Assembly (NCBI GenBank): GCA_964613215.1
Contig: CAZTHK010000011.1
Location: 61,297-125,296, forward strand
Reading direction: 5' to 3'
DNA: 64,000 nt
Source of the DNA: CAZTHK01 sp964613215
GTDB lineage: Bacteria > Krumholzibacteriota > Krumholzibacteriia > Krumholzibacteriales > CAZTHK01
Shown: positions 1 to 6,623 of the stretch, piece by piece
Numbering within the stretch: the stretch's first letter is position 1
Layout of the letters: every line of letters starts with the position of its first letter
Program-made: the position numbers and the translations under genes
The notes under the pieces: model-generated
Database searches by the model: none
What the model was told of the DNA's origin: nothing
Seen by the model: the letters and a program-made list of their open reading frames with translations, nothing else

Positions 1-575
1 AAGCAGGAAGGGACTACCGGGCGCCCACCTGCGCCTCCTGTCACATGTCGGAGGCGGACACCCTGCCCCGCAGCCATGATGTAACCGGCCGGCTCTCCTG
101 GGAACTTCAGGCTCCCCTTACCATCAGGCCCTCCGACTTCGAGCCATTCCCCTCCGGAACCTCCCGGCAAGTGGAACGAAGGAGGATGAAGACTGTCTGC
201 CTGCAGTGCCACTCCCCCCGGTGGGCCGAAGGACACTTCCGGAACCTGGACAGGGTGGTGGAGAACTATAACCGGATTTACTACCGGCCGGTCAGAAAAA
301 AGATGGATGATCTTTACGCCAGCGGTCTTCTCTCCCGGGATAAATATTTCGACGAGTACCTGGAGTGGGAATTCTACGAGTTCTGGCACCATGAGGGCAG
401 AAGGGCACGGATGGGGGCAGCCATGATGGCCCCCGACTACGCCTGGTGGCACGGATTCTATGAATTGAAACACCGCTATCTGCTGCTGATGGAAGAGGCG
501 GAGAAAATCAAATCAGACAATAAAAGCCGTTTCTATGATGATTTCCCCGGAGTGCTTGAGAAGCAGGACCAATAA
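1..575 (+). CDS. Hydroxylamine-oxidoreductase-like multihaem cytochrome c (C-terminal part)
   Basis: The gene runs in from the left edge, with its frame starting at base 3, so only the last ~190 residues are visible. Two CxxCH haem-c motifs are present: CASCH at 30-44 and CLQCH at 198-212. The segments DVTGRLSWEL, HHEGRRARMGAAMM and PDYAWWHGFYEL match the conserved C-terminal region of octahaem hydroxylamine oxidoreductase (HAO/Hao-like) proteins, where a tyrosine cross-links the catalytic haem. Such periplasmic enzymes oxidise hydroxylamine or hydrazine, or reduce nitrite or hydroxylamine. The direction cannot be told from this fragment. No membrane anchor is seen at the C-terminus. Family assignment is fairly sure, substrate is not. 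Confidence 0.82.
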   Translation, partial: AGRDYRAPTCASCHMSEADTLPRSHDVTGRLSWELQAPLTIRPSDFEPFPSGTSRQVERRRMKTVCLQCHSPRWAEGHFRNLDRVVENYNRIYYRPVRKKMDDLYASGLLSRDKYFDEYLEWEFYEFWHHEGRRARMGAAMMAPDYAWWHGFYELKHRYLLLMEEAEKIKSDNKSRFYDDFPGVLEKQDQ

Positions 576-630
576 TAACCGCCCTCTTACATACAGCCGG
601 AAAATATCATAACCAGCCTGCGGCCACAAC

Positions 631-1545
631 TTAAGCAGGGATGATATGTGTGACTATGATCACAGAAAGCACTCGGAAATATATCGTTATCAGCCTTTTT
701 GCTTTTGATTGGATGGCCGCTTCGCTCCCCCTACATAGACCAGAGATATTTGTGCCCTGCTCCTCTCCCGAGTCTGTAACTAACTGGACGATGCCTCTTG
801 TATCAAGCCATACTTTTGATTGGGCCGGCATGAGGGAACAGATGCGTTTCCAGGTCAGTGGCGCTTTAAGCTCTACGGGTTCATGCCCATGAACCCAGAA
901 CCTCAATAGCTGTTTGGTGCAAGGCACCTCCGCCTGCACTGTAATAAGAAACTAAGCCAGGAGATAATACCTCTGGTAGATAATATAATCGGTTCAAGAA
1001 AACCGATCAGGTAAACCTTTTTGCCTTGAAAGAGGGAGGCCTCATAGCTGTTAGGCAGACTCCCATTCTCTTCTACGAACATCATAAATGTCACGTAGCA
1101 ACACTGCATGACTTTCTGGTAAAATCTTGAGCGCGGCTACTAAGTCACTCGCATCAATGAAACCGGCTGCTGCTTGCGGGTGGAAAGTAGCTGATGGCAA
1201 GAACGCAAGTAGCAATATAGTCACCGAAAGCTGAGTGCTCGACATCATTTTTTCAACAAAGAACGAAAACGATTCCCGCGAAAACCTTGGGAAGTTTGCT
1301 CTGGACAAACCCGTCGCTGACTTAAGATAACCTCTCGCATGGATATACGGGTGAAGATCCGTCAGCACATCCTCCAGACGGTCAGCGATTTTCGTCTCGT
1401 CATTGAATCGACTTGCTATGTCAGAATTTATCAGACCTTGGAGCATTTTCCGCCAATGTGGGGTTCTACAACCCTCGACAGCCCACTGCTCAAGGGTTTG
1501 CGCTTCTTTGCTTGGATTCTGACTCGCGTTAAAACCGGTAGGTAC
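631..1545 (-). pseudogene. Decayed, unrecognised minus-strand coding remnants
   Basis: The ~970 bases after the cytochrome gene hold no intact gene. Three overlapping minus-strand reading frames (about 631-939, 903-1109 and 1051-1545) follow each other in different frames, as expected of one gene broken by frameshifts. The right-hand piece (NPSKEAQTLEQW, DIASRFNDETKIADRLEDV) looks like real protein of mixed composition, but I do not recognise it. It runs into the IS3 fragment near 1546, which suggests the insertion cut the gene. No ribosome binding site supports any of the frames. Confidence 0.3.
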
Positions 1546-1918
1546 AACAAGGATGTTACCGAGCGGGGCTATTCGGTAAAGGATGTTGCCGGGCGTATCG
1601 GCGTCTCGGAGCATAGCCTGTACAAGTGGGTCAGAGCCGCTAGGCCGACAAGCAAGGAAGCGAGCGAGCTAGAGCAAAGCAGACTCGAGAACCAGAAGCT
1701 CAAGGCAGAGCTGCGGCGTCTGCAGGAAGAGCGTGATATCTTAAAAAAGGCCGCGTACTTTGCAAAAGACCCCGAGTAAAGTACGCGTTTATCAGGGCCC
1801 ATCGGCACGAGCACCGGGTAACGGTGATGTGCAGGGTCCTTTCGGTCTATAGAAGCGGCTATTACGCCTGGCTCAAGAAGCCTCTGTCGGACAGAGCAAT
1901 CGAAGATGAGCGTCTCAT
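1546..1918 (+). mobile_element. Truncated IS3-family insertion sequence
   Basis: This fragment holds the middle of an IS3-type element: most of OrfA and the beginning of OrfB, joined by a -1 frameshift window (AAAAAAG at 1743-1749). Left and right ends and terminal inverted repeats are missing. The left edge is where OrfA similarity begins (VTERGYSVKDVA). The right edge at about 1918 is abrupt and coincides with the first base of the attC-like inverted repeat described next. The element cannot transpose by itself. Confidence 0.82.
1546..1918 (+). pseudogene. IS3-family transposase OrfA/OrfB fragment
   Basis: The OrfA part (to the stop at 1777-1779) shows the helix-turn-helix GRIGVSEHSLYKWV, then a leucine-zipper-like stretch rich in E, L and K, ending in ILKKAAYFAKDPE, the classical end of IS3 OrfA. 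In the -1 frame OrfB starts with KYAFIRAHR, continues through MCRVLSVYRSGYYAW and stops matching after IEDERLI. Its DDE catalytic core is absent. A longer open frame upstream (from 1339) is antisense to the neighbouring remnant and is not transposase. Confidence 0.8.
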
Positions 1919-2037
1919 CAGCTGCGGGATGGCCTGGCGCGGCTCTAGCCTTTAGGCCAGAAGCCTGGGCCAGCCTGCCGCAGCCCCCTGCCAGAGCCGT
2001 GACAGGACGTTCCGTCAGCTGCATGCTGCAGTTAGGC
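1919..2037 (-). repeat. attC-like recombination site, one half degenerate (array end)
   Basis: Read on the minus strand, the site opens with GCCTAAC (2037-2031), which fits the R'' box RYYYAAC of integron attC sites. A long imperfect inverted repeat follows: bases 1993-2021 pair with 1919-1946 (23 of 28 positions, one bulged base), enclosing a GC-rich variable structure. The matching R' box (GTTRRRY) is not found on the far side, where IS3 sequence begins directly. It lies just downstream of higA, the position expected for the attC of that cassette. Confidence 0.5.
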
Positions 2038-2047
2038 ATAGACATAC

Positions 2048-2353
2048 CTATTGGTGTGCTTGCCTATAGACTCCTACCTCATTAACAAGCCGCTTCCCAA
2101 GTCGGTCCTTTTCTATTTCAAGATCATAGCCTGTCTGAAGATTAAGCCAAAACCTATCTGTAGTACCAAAATACCTCGACAGCCTCAATGCAGTATCAGC
2201 AGAAATCGATCTCTTCCCATGAACGATCTCGTTTATCCTTCTTGGTGATACACTGATGTCTTTCGCAAGACGGTATTGACTGAGCTCGAGGGGCTTCAGA
2301 AACTCCTCTAAAAGGATTTCTCCTGGATGAATTGGTTCAATCTTTCTAGCCAT
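2048..2353 (-). CDS. higA: HigA-family antitoxin (addiction-module HTH protein)
   Basis: A 101-residue protein with a Cro/C1-type helix-turn-helix at about residues 20-75. The opening IHPGEILLEEFLKPL and the later ISADTALRLSRYFGTT and FWLNLQTGYDLE are signatures of the HigA/VapI antitoxin family. HigA neutralises the HigB ribonuclease by direct binding and represses the operon. It follows the toxin gene by 10 bases, the toxin-first order typical of HigBA. It ends 10 bases before the attC-like site, the compact form of an integron cassette. Length is normal for the family. Confidence 0.92.
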   Translation of the reverse strand: MARKIEPIHPGEILLEEFLKPLELSQYRLAKDISVSPRRINEIVHGKRSISADTALRLSRYFGTTDRFWLNLQTGYDLEIEKDRLGKRLVNEVGVYRQAHQ

Positions 2354-2363
2354 ATTTTTACTC

Positions 2364-2645
2364 CTAATGATAATCTACAATCTCGACACCATGGGCATTT
2401 CCATTGCGCCACGAAAAACAAATACGCCACTGGTCATTGATACGAATACTGTATTGCCCCTTCCTGTCTCCAGATAGCTTTTCCAACTTGTTGCCAGGAG
2501 GGACCCTCAAATCAACTACCGATTCAGCAGCGTCGATCATCACCAGCTTTCTCAAAGCAGCGCGTTGAAGTTTGCCCGATAGCTTTTTAACCCTTAAACG
2601 AAGAAATACTTTTTCAGTATCCTTGTCCGCAAATGATCTTATCAT
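2364..2645 (-). CDS. higB: HigB/RelE-type toxin (ribosome-dependent mRNA interferase)
   Basis: A 93-residue protein opening MIRSFADKDTEKVF and ending SIRINDQWRICFSW...VEIVDYH, the typical start and end of HigB plasmid-maintenance toxins of the RelE superfamily. These cleave mRNA in the ribosomal A site. It is the first gene of the cassette. A near-consensus promoter lies so close (-10 ending at 2652) that transcription should begin at or within a base or two of the ATG. No Shine-Dalgarno can then exist, and the message would be leaderless. Toxin and antitoxin together form a self-contained stabilisation module. Confidence 0.9.
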   Translation of the reverse strand: MIRSFADKDTEKVFLRLRVKKLSGKLQRAALRKLVMIDAAESVVDLRVPPGNKLEKLSGDRKGQYSIRINDQWRICFSWRNGNAHGVEIVDYH

Positions 2646-2651
2646 GCTTAA

Positions 2652-2680
2652 GTATTAACGCAACGCATTAATAGTGTCAA
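2652..2680 (-). promoter_or_regulatory. higBA promoter and probable HigA operator
   Basis: On the minus strand TTGACA (2680-2675) and TAATAC (2657-2652) are separated by 17 bases, a near-perfect sigma-70 promoter. A near-palindrome TTAACGC/TTAATGC (spaced by AAC) lies over the -10 side and is a plausible HigA binding site for autoregulation. The promoter lies inside the cassette, so expression does not depend on an integron Pc promoter. Confidence 0.75.
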
Positions 2681-2698
2681 GCGTTATTATTTTAAAAG

Positions 2699-2758
2699 GC
2701 CTAACGATCTCTCGATAAGCGGCGAGTTTTGCTCGTCCGCTTAATCGAGAAGTTAGGT
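2699..2758 (-). repeat. Integron attC site (complete)
   Basis: A 60-base imperfect palindrome. GCCTAAC (2699-2705) and GTTAGGT (2752-2758) fit the R-box consensuses RYYYAAC and GTTRRRY. Inside, bases 2711-2726 pair with 2732-2749 around a TTTTG loop, with two unpaired bases on one strand. Those are the extrahelical bases that let integron integrase choose the folded strand. On the minus strand it follows the mazF-like gene, whose TAA stop lies within the R'' box. This is the standard gene-attC layout of an integron cassette. Confidence 0.85.
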
Positions 2759-3091
2759 TCCAATTATCTCGTTAAGACCTTCAACAATAGTTGCAATCTC
2801 TTCTGGATCAGCCTCAGCCAATTTCTTCCCAATTCTATCAACAGACAGAGTTCTAATTTGGCTGATCTTTACCCAAGATTTCTTGGGCAATTTCTTGGAC
2901 TTAAGCTCAAACGTTAGTGGAAACCCTGCTCTCTGAGACTGGCTCGTCAAAGCTACAGCTATCACTGTTCCGGAGCGTTCATTAAAAATGTTGTGACTCA
3001 ATATCAATACAGGCCTTAGTCCAGCCTGCTCTCTTCCCCGTGTTGGATTCAAATCTGCCCACCGAATCTCTCCCCTTAATATTCTGGCCAT
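2753..3091 (-). CDS. mazF: MazF/PemK-family mRNA interferase toxin
   Basis: A 112-residue protein with the MazF/PemK fold signature: RGEIRWADLNPTRGREQAG near the start, then LRPVLILSHNIFNERSGTVIAVALTS. The family cleaves single-stranded mRNA at short sequence motifs independently of the ribosome. The start overlaps the end of the antitoxin gene by 16 bases, implying translational coupling. The stop codon lies inside the attC site. The arginine of the GLRP segment and the following beta-strands needed for RNA binding appear intact, so the toxin is probably active. Confidence 0.9.
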   Translation of the reverse strand: MARILRGEIRWADLNPTRGREQAGLRPVLILSHNIFNERSGTVIAVALTSQSQRAGFPLTFELKSKKLPKKSWVKISQIRTLSVDRIGKKLAEADPEEIATIVEGLNEIIGT

Positions 3092-3318
3092 TCGCTTAAC
3101 TCCTCACTCAACCCTTCCTCTGCCATCGACTTTTCAAATTGCGGATCCAGCTTTGAACATTCATAGGCCAACCTTCTGCGGTTCAACCTGTTCAGTTTCT
3201 CTCCCAATGCTTCCTGGATTGCTTGGCTCCGATTTTTGAACACATTCTTTCTAATCAGGTAGTCTAGTTGCGAAAGCATCCCTTCGTCAACTGTGATCGC
3301 TATTTTTGAACGTGCCAT
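3076..3318 (-). CDS. Ribbon-helix-helix (MazE/CopG-like) antitoxin
   Basis: An 80-residue protein. Residues 1-45 (SKIAITVDEGMLSQLDYL, then RSQAIQEALGEKL) form a ribbon-helix-helix DNA-binding domain. The acidic tail (DPQFEKSMAEEGLSEEL) is the expected toxin-binding part. It has a clear ribosome binding site (GGAGGT, six to seven bases before the ATG) and is first in the operon, as usual for MazEF-type pairs. It should bind the perfect inverted repeat over its own promoter. It is not the AbrB-type MazE of E. coli, hence no symbol. Confidence 0.85.
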   Translation of the reverse strand: MARSKIAITVDEGMLSQLDYLIRKNVFKNRSQAIQEALGEKLNRLNRRRLAYECSKLDPQFEKSMAEEGLSEELSEWPEY

Positions 3319-3330
3319 ATTACACCTCCA

Positions 3331-3366
3331 AGTATGACATTACATCATACTACTGCAGCGTGTCAA
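3331..3366 (-). promoter_or_regulatory. Antitoxin-toxin promoter with perfect inverted-repeat operator
   Basis: On the minus strand TTGACA (3366-3361) and TAATGT (3342-3337) are separated by 18 bases. A perfect inverted repeat, AGTATGA / TCATACT with seven bases between (3331-3351), covers the -10 element and start region. Its position and symmetry fit a dimeric ribbon-helix-helix repressor, so this is probably where the antitoxin shuts down its own operon. Confidence 0.7.
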
Positions 3367-3379
3367 TATTCTTTAAGGA

Positions 3380-3529
3380 ACCTAACAGGGCTGCGGATCA
3401 GCGGCGGGAGAGACCGCGAGCTAGCTCGCAGGGCCTACCGTCCGCTGCAGCCGCATGATGGCCGGCGCGAAGCGACGGCCAGAATGCGGATGGAAATCCG
3501 TAGCCCTGATGGCGCGGCGCTCCAGCGCC
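3380..3529. repeat. Highly structured element at cassette-array edge (attC-like or structured RNA)
   Basis: The element begins with ACCTAAC (3380-3386), which fits an attC R box. A 12-bp outer stem then closes it: AGGGCTGCGGAT (3387-3398) with ATCCGTAGCCCT (3496-3507). Inside are a stem 3399-3407/3438-3447 with one bulged base and an inner GCGAGC/GCTCGC hairpin, and a second arm CCGCAT/ATGCGG (3451-3456/3484-3489) carrying GGCCG/CGGCC. Together they make a three-way junction. A further hairpin GGCGCT/AGCGCC follows at 3516-3529. The right-hand R box is degenerate or absent. It may be an unusual attC or a separate structured RNA or element. Confidence 0.5.
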
Positions 3530-3814
3530 ACAAAAACCAATAATAGACCATTTAGATATCCCCATATCATTAACTCTCCCAAGGCCTTACGTCGCAAGCG
3601 GCCGCGCCATCATATAGTATACAGCCCTGTATAACTGAATAATCGCAGTATAATCCCGCTGTATAATACAAATAAATTCACTTGGTTTATCCCATCAAAT
3701 TCCCACAAGTAGATACTACCAAATTAATTCCAAATCATGCAACCATTAATATATATGGTTAACATAATATCAGTTCCGACGTCGGAACTGGAATTAAGCC
3801 GGTTGATTAAAAAA
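3530..3814. other. AT-rich intergenic stretch with two palindromes
   Basis: I see no gene here. Two symmetric sites stand out. TATACAG-CC-CTGTATA (3618-3633) is followed by related TATA-rich copies up to about 3670. A perfect 20-base palindrome lies at 3771-3790 (CAGTTCCGAC and its complement). Neither is followed by a T-run, so they are more likely protein-binding or recombination remnants than terminators. Confidence 0.4.
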
Positions 3815-3847
3815 GGCCGGGAGCTATATTCAGCTTCCCGGCCCTTT
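3815..3847 (-). terminator. Rho-independent terminator of the secreted repeat-protein gene
   Basis: GGCCGGGAGCT (3815-3825) pairs with AGCTTCCCGGCC (3832-3843) with one bulged base. On the minus strand it is followed by six T (from AAAAAA at 3809-3814), and on the plus strand by four T. It lies 37 bases after the stop of the 3884-6307 gene and could act in both directions. Confidence 0.85.
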
Positions 3848-3883
3848 TACTGAAATCTTCCGGTAGATTCAACAGGGAGACAG

Positions 3884-6307
3884 TCACCGGATCAATACCA
3901 TCTTCCTTCTCTGCATGAACTCCCCCGCCCTGATAGAGTAGAAATATACTCCGCTGGCCACCGCTTTGCCGCCGGTGTCTGTTCCCTTCCAGTCTATGCT
4001 GTAACTGCCCGCATCACGTGTTCCATCCAGGAGAATGCTTACCAGCCGGCCCGATGCGTCATAGACCGCTATGCGTACGCGGCCGGATCTTTCCAGGTCG
4101 AATCTAATGGTGGTAGACGGATTAAAGGGATTGGGGTAATTCTGTTTCAGGCAATTCTTCCACGAGACCTCTGGTGTGTCCCCTCCGGTAATATCCTCCG
4201 GCGCCAGCAATGCGAACCCGCTCTCGTTTCCATGGATGTCCACTGCCGCCACCTTGTAATAGTATATCTCATCCCATCTCCAGCCTGCATCGAAAAGAGC
4301 GGTATCACACGGGGAATCAATGAAATTACCGGGTCCGGGCTGAAATCCCGAGGTGGTCCCCCGGTAGACGTTGTAGCAGGCCAGGTCCGGTTCGTTATTG
4401 GGCTCCCAGCTGAGCTGGAGTCCCTCCGGCTGGTAGCTCTGCTCACCGGCCAGGCCAAGCGGCGGGCAGGGGGATAGATTATCCACCGAGTATCCGCTGT
4501 CCGGATCCGAAGTCCAGAAAAGCGCCGGATCATCGGTGTGAGCTATCACCTGGAAGTAATGATAATCCTGGCAGACTGAGGTGGAGTCGAACAGGGTCTC
4601 CACTATCATGGAGTAATGCTCCAGGCGGTAAGCCTCCTGGGTGGAAACCAGCATCCAGTAGTAGGGCTCACCGTTTAAAAAGCCGTGACGCAGAAGGGGG
4701 ATTTCCTCCCTCCCTGCTTCTTCCCCGGCAACCGCTTCAGAGGGGCTTCGAACCGCGAAACCTCCCTCACGGATAACAGCCTGCGCCTGCTCGGTCTCCA
4801 GCGCCCTCCAGACGGTATAACTGCTCACCTCTCCCCTCTGGTAGTCGAACAGGGTTGCATCCCAGGCCAGGTTAACACAGCCACCTTCGTCTCCCGGTAC
4901 ATCTTCCACCGAATGGATAACCGGCGGGAAAGAACCGGCCTCCCCGTTAATGCCGATCTGCTGACAGTATACATCATCATCGTTGTCCCGTTTATCGAAC
5001 CATGTAATAAATGCTCCACCTGCTCCATCCGTTGATATCTGGACCCGTTTCTGGTCCTGGGCCGCCCTGCATACCGGCAGCCCGTTTACATCCCAGAGAG
5101 CCGTCCCCGAAACATCAAACCGCTGTGCATAAATATCATACTCATAGGTCCGGAAATCATACCAGGTGATAATAGCCCCTTCGTCTCCGTCGGTTGTTAT
5201 CTCAGGCCCATCCTGGTCATAAGTTGCCGCGCAGACCGCTACTCCATCTGCAGTCCACTGCACTGACCCGGAAGCATCCACCCGCTGGGCGAATATATCC
5301 GTGTCGCTCCCCCGGTTATCCTCCCAGGTAATAATCGCGCCCCCGGTACCGTCAGGCACTATCTCCGGGGCGTACTGGTCATCCGGTGCATTGCAGACAG
5401 CCACTCCGCCCACACTCCACTGAACCGTACCAAACACATCGATGCGCTGAGCATATATATCATAGTGAGTGCCCCGTATGCCATACCATGCAACTATCGC
5501 TCCCCCCGCACCATCGGACGCTATGCTGGGCAAAAACTGGTCTCCCGCAACAGAACAGAGGTCCACCCCGTCTGCGGTCCACTGGGTTACTCCCGAAGCA
5601 TCTATCTGCTGAGCATATATGTCATAATCTATCCCACGGTAATCTTCCCAGGTTATTATGGCACCTCCCTCTCCATCCGGGATTATTTCAGGGGAGTACT
5701 GGTCCCCCGCCGCCGCGCAGATTGCCACCCCGTTTGCAGTCCACAGGACCGAACCGGAAGCGTCTACACGCTGGACATATATATCATAGTCACTGCCCCG
5801 GAAATCCTCCCAGACCACGATGGTTCCACCCCCCCCGTCGCTGACCAGACGCGGATTCTCCTGCTGGCCCGTTGCAGTGCAGAGGGCAACCCCGTTGACA
5901 GCCCACAGCGCAGCCCCCGACGCATCTATACGGCCTGTATATATGTCATAGTTGCCGTTGCGCAGATCTTCCCATGCTACTACAGCTCCTCCTGCTCCGT
6001 CGGATGCTACTTCGGGGTAGTACTGGTCTCCCGATGCCGCACATAGAGAGATTCCACCGGTAGCCCAGCGGACTGCTCCGGTAATATCTATACTTTGAGT
6101 ATAGATATCAAAATCACTGCCCCGGCTATCATACCAGGCGATGATTGCTCCATCCTCTCCGTCGTATGCTATTCTGGGCCTGTTCTGAGAACCCGGTTCC
6201 GTGCAGACAGGCACTCCATCCTCGTTCCACCAGGCCCGAAGTGATGGCGAAGCCAGGATGAACAGGCAGATCAGTAGCGGAAGAGACACTTTAGCAAATT
6301 TGTACAT
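3884..6307 (-). CDS. Secreted eight-repeat protein with FlgD-like C-terminal sorting domain
   Basis: An 807-residue exported protein. The ATG at 6307 is chosen because AAAGGAG lies eight bases before it; an upstream in-frame TTG (6325) overlaps that Shine-Dalgarno. Residues 1-25 are a signal peptide. Residues ~26-457 are eight tandem repeats of ~54 residues with the pattern DGV.vC...DQ..PeI..DG.GGAIItW.D.R..DyDIY.Q..D.sG..W, likely beta-propeller or beta-sheet blades. A fibronectin-like region follows. The last ~85 residues (NYPNPFNPSTTIRFDL, VYDASGRLV, ASGVYFY, KMVLIR) are the FlgD-Ig/type IX sorting domain common in FCB bacteria. It probably sits on the cell surface or is released. The ligand is unknown. 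Confidence 0.85.
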   Translation of the reverse strand: MYKFAKVSLPLLICLFILASPSLRAWWNEDGVPVCTEPGSQNRPRIAYDGEDGAIIAWYDSRGSDFDIYTQSIDITGAVRWATGGISLCAASGDQYYPEVASDGAGGAVVAWEDLRNGNYDIYTGRIDASGAALWAVNGVALCTATGQQENPRLVSDGGGGTIVVWEDFRGSDYDIYVQRVDASGSVLWTANGVAICAAAGDQYSPEIIPDGEGGAIITWEDYRGIDYDIYAQQIDASGVTQWTADGVDLCSVAGDQFLPSIASDGAGGAIVAWYGIRGTHYDIYAQRIDVFGTVQWSVGGVAVCNAPDDQYAPEIVPDGTGGAIITWEDNRGSDTDIFAQRVDASGSVQWTADGVAVCAATYDQDGPEITTDGDEGAIITWYDFRTYEYDIYAQRFDVSGTALWDVNGLPVCRAAQDQKRVQISTDGAGGAFITWFDKRDNDDDVYCQQIGINGEAGSFPPVIHSVEDVPGDEGGCVNLAWDATLFDYQRGEVSSYTVWRALETEQAQAVIREGGFAVRSPSEAVAGEEAGREEIPLLRHGFLNGEPYYWMLVSTQEAYRLEHYSMIVETLFDSTSVCQDYHYFQVIAHTDDPALFWTSDPDSGYSVDNLSPCPPLGLAGEQSYQPEGLQLSWEPNNEPDLACYNVYRGTTSGFQPGPGNFIDSPCDTALFDAGWRWDEIYYYKVAAVDIHGNESGFALLAPEDITGGDTPEVSWKNCLKQNYPNPFNPSTTIRFDLERSGRVRIAVYDASGRLVSILLDGTRDAGSYSIDWKGTDTGGKAVASGVYFYSIRAGEFMQRRKMVLIR
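4935..6232 (-). repeat. Eight tandem ~162-bp coding repeats
   Basis: The repeat part of the secreted protein consists of eight head-to-tail units of about 162 bases (54 codons; the first and last slightly different in length). Units share the encoded core GGAIITWED.RG.DYDIYAQ.IDASG but have diverged at synonymous and surface positions, so the array is old rather than freshly amplified. Its symmetry invites copy-number change by recombination. Confidence 0.85.
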
Positions 6308-6623
6308 AGCTGTTTCTCCTTTCAAAGTTATTCACAGGATCTGATTCGGAATCTATTAAAAAGGGAAGAAGCAAAGTGTGGGAGCATGATGCAGGATATC
6401 AATGTCTCTCCCCGATAATATTTACTTTAAACTTATAAATTGAATTATAGCATAAATTTATAAACTTGTAAAGTTTCTTGGTCTGAACAGGTAAAAAATT
6501 TCTGAGATTATACCCCGGGTAAGCCTGAAAGCAGATGAACAAAAAGGTATTCCCGGTGGCGAAAACTTGTAATCGATCCTGAAAGATTATCAGAACAGGC
6601 ATAAACAGCCATGCCACCTAGGG
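6308..6623. other. Upstream region of repeat protein with promoter
   Basis: This AT-rich gap has no convincing gene. On the minus strand TTTACA (6472-6467) and TATAAT (6449-6444) are 17 bases apart, a strong sigma-70-type promoter that would give the repeat-protein mRNA a leader of about 130 bases. Confidence 0.6.
6444..6472 (-). promoter_or_regulatory. Promoter of the secreted repeat-protein gene
   Basis: The -35 TTTACA and -10 TATAAT are separated by 17 bases on the minus strand. The predicted start lies near 6437, leaving a ~130-base untranslated leader before the ATG at 6307. Confidence 0.7.

Noticed and set aside
1339..1545. N-terminal part of a long plus-strand frame leading into IS3 OrfA
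   Set aside because: It is antisense to the neighbouring decayed coding sequence and has no transposase similarity. The true OrfA match begins near 1546.
4147..6046. Several long open frames opposite to or out of phase with the secreted repeat protein
   Set aside because: They are shadows produced by the repeated, biased codon pattern of the real gene.
6399..6617. Minus-strand 72-codon frame
   Set aside because: It overlaps the strong promoter of the repeat-protein gene, has no ribosome binding site and an unlikely composition.
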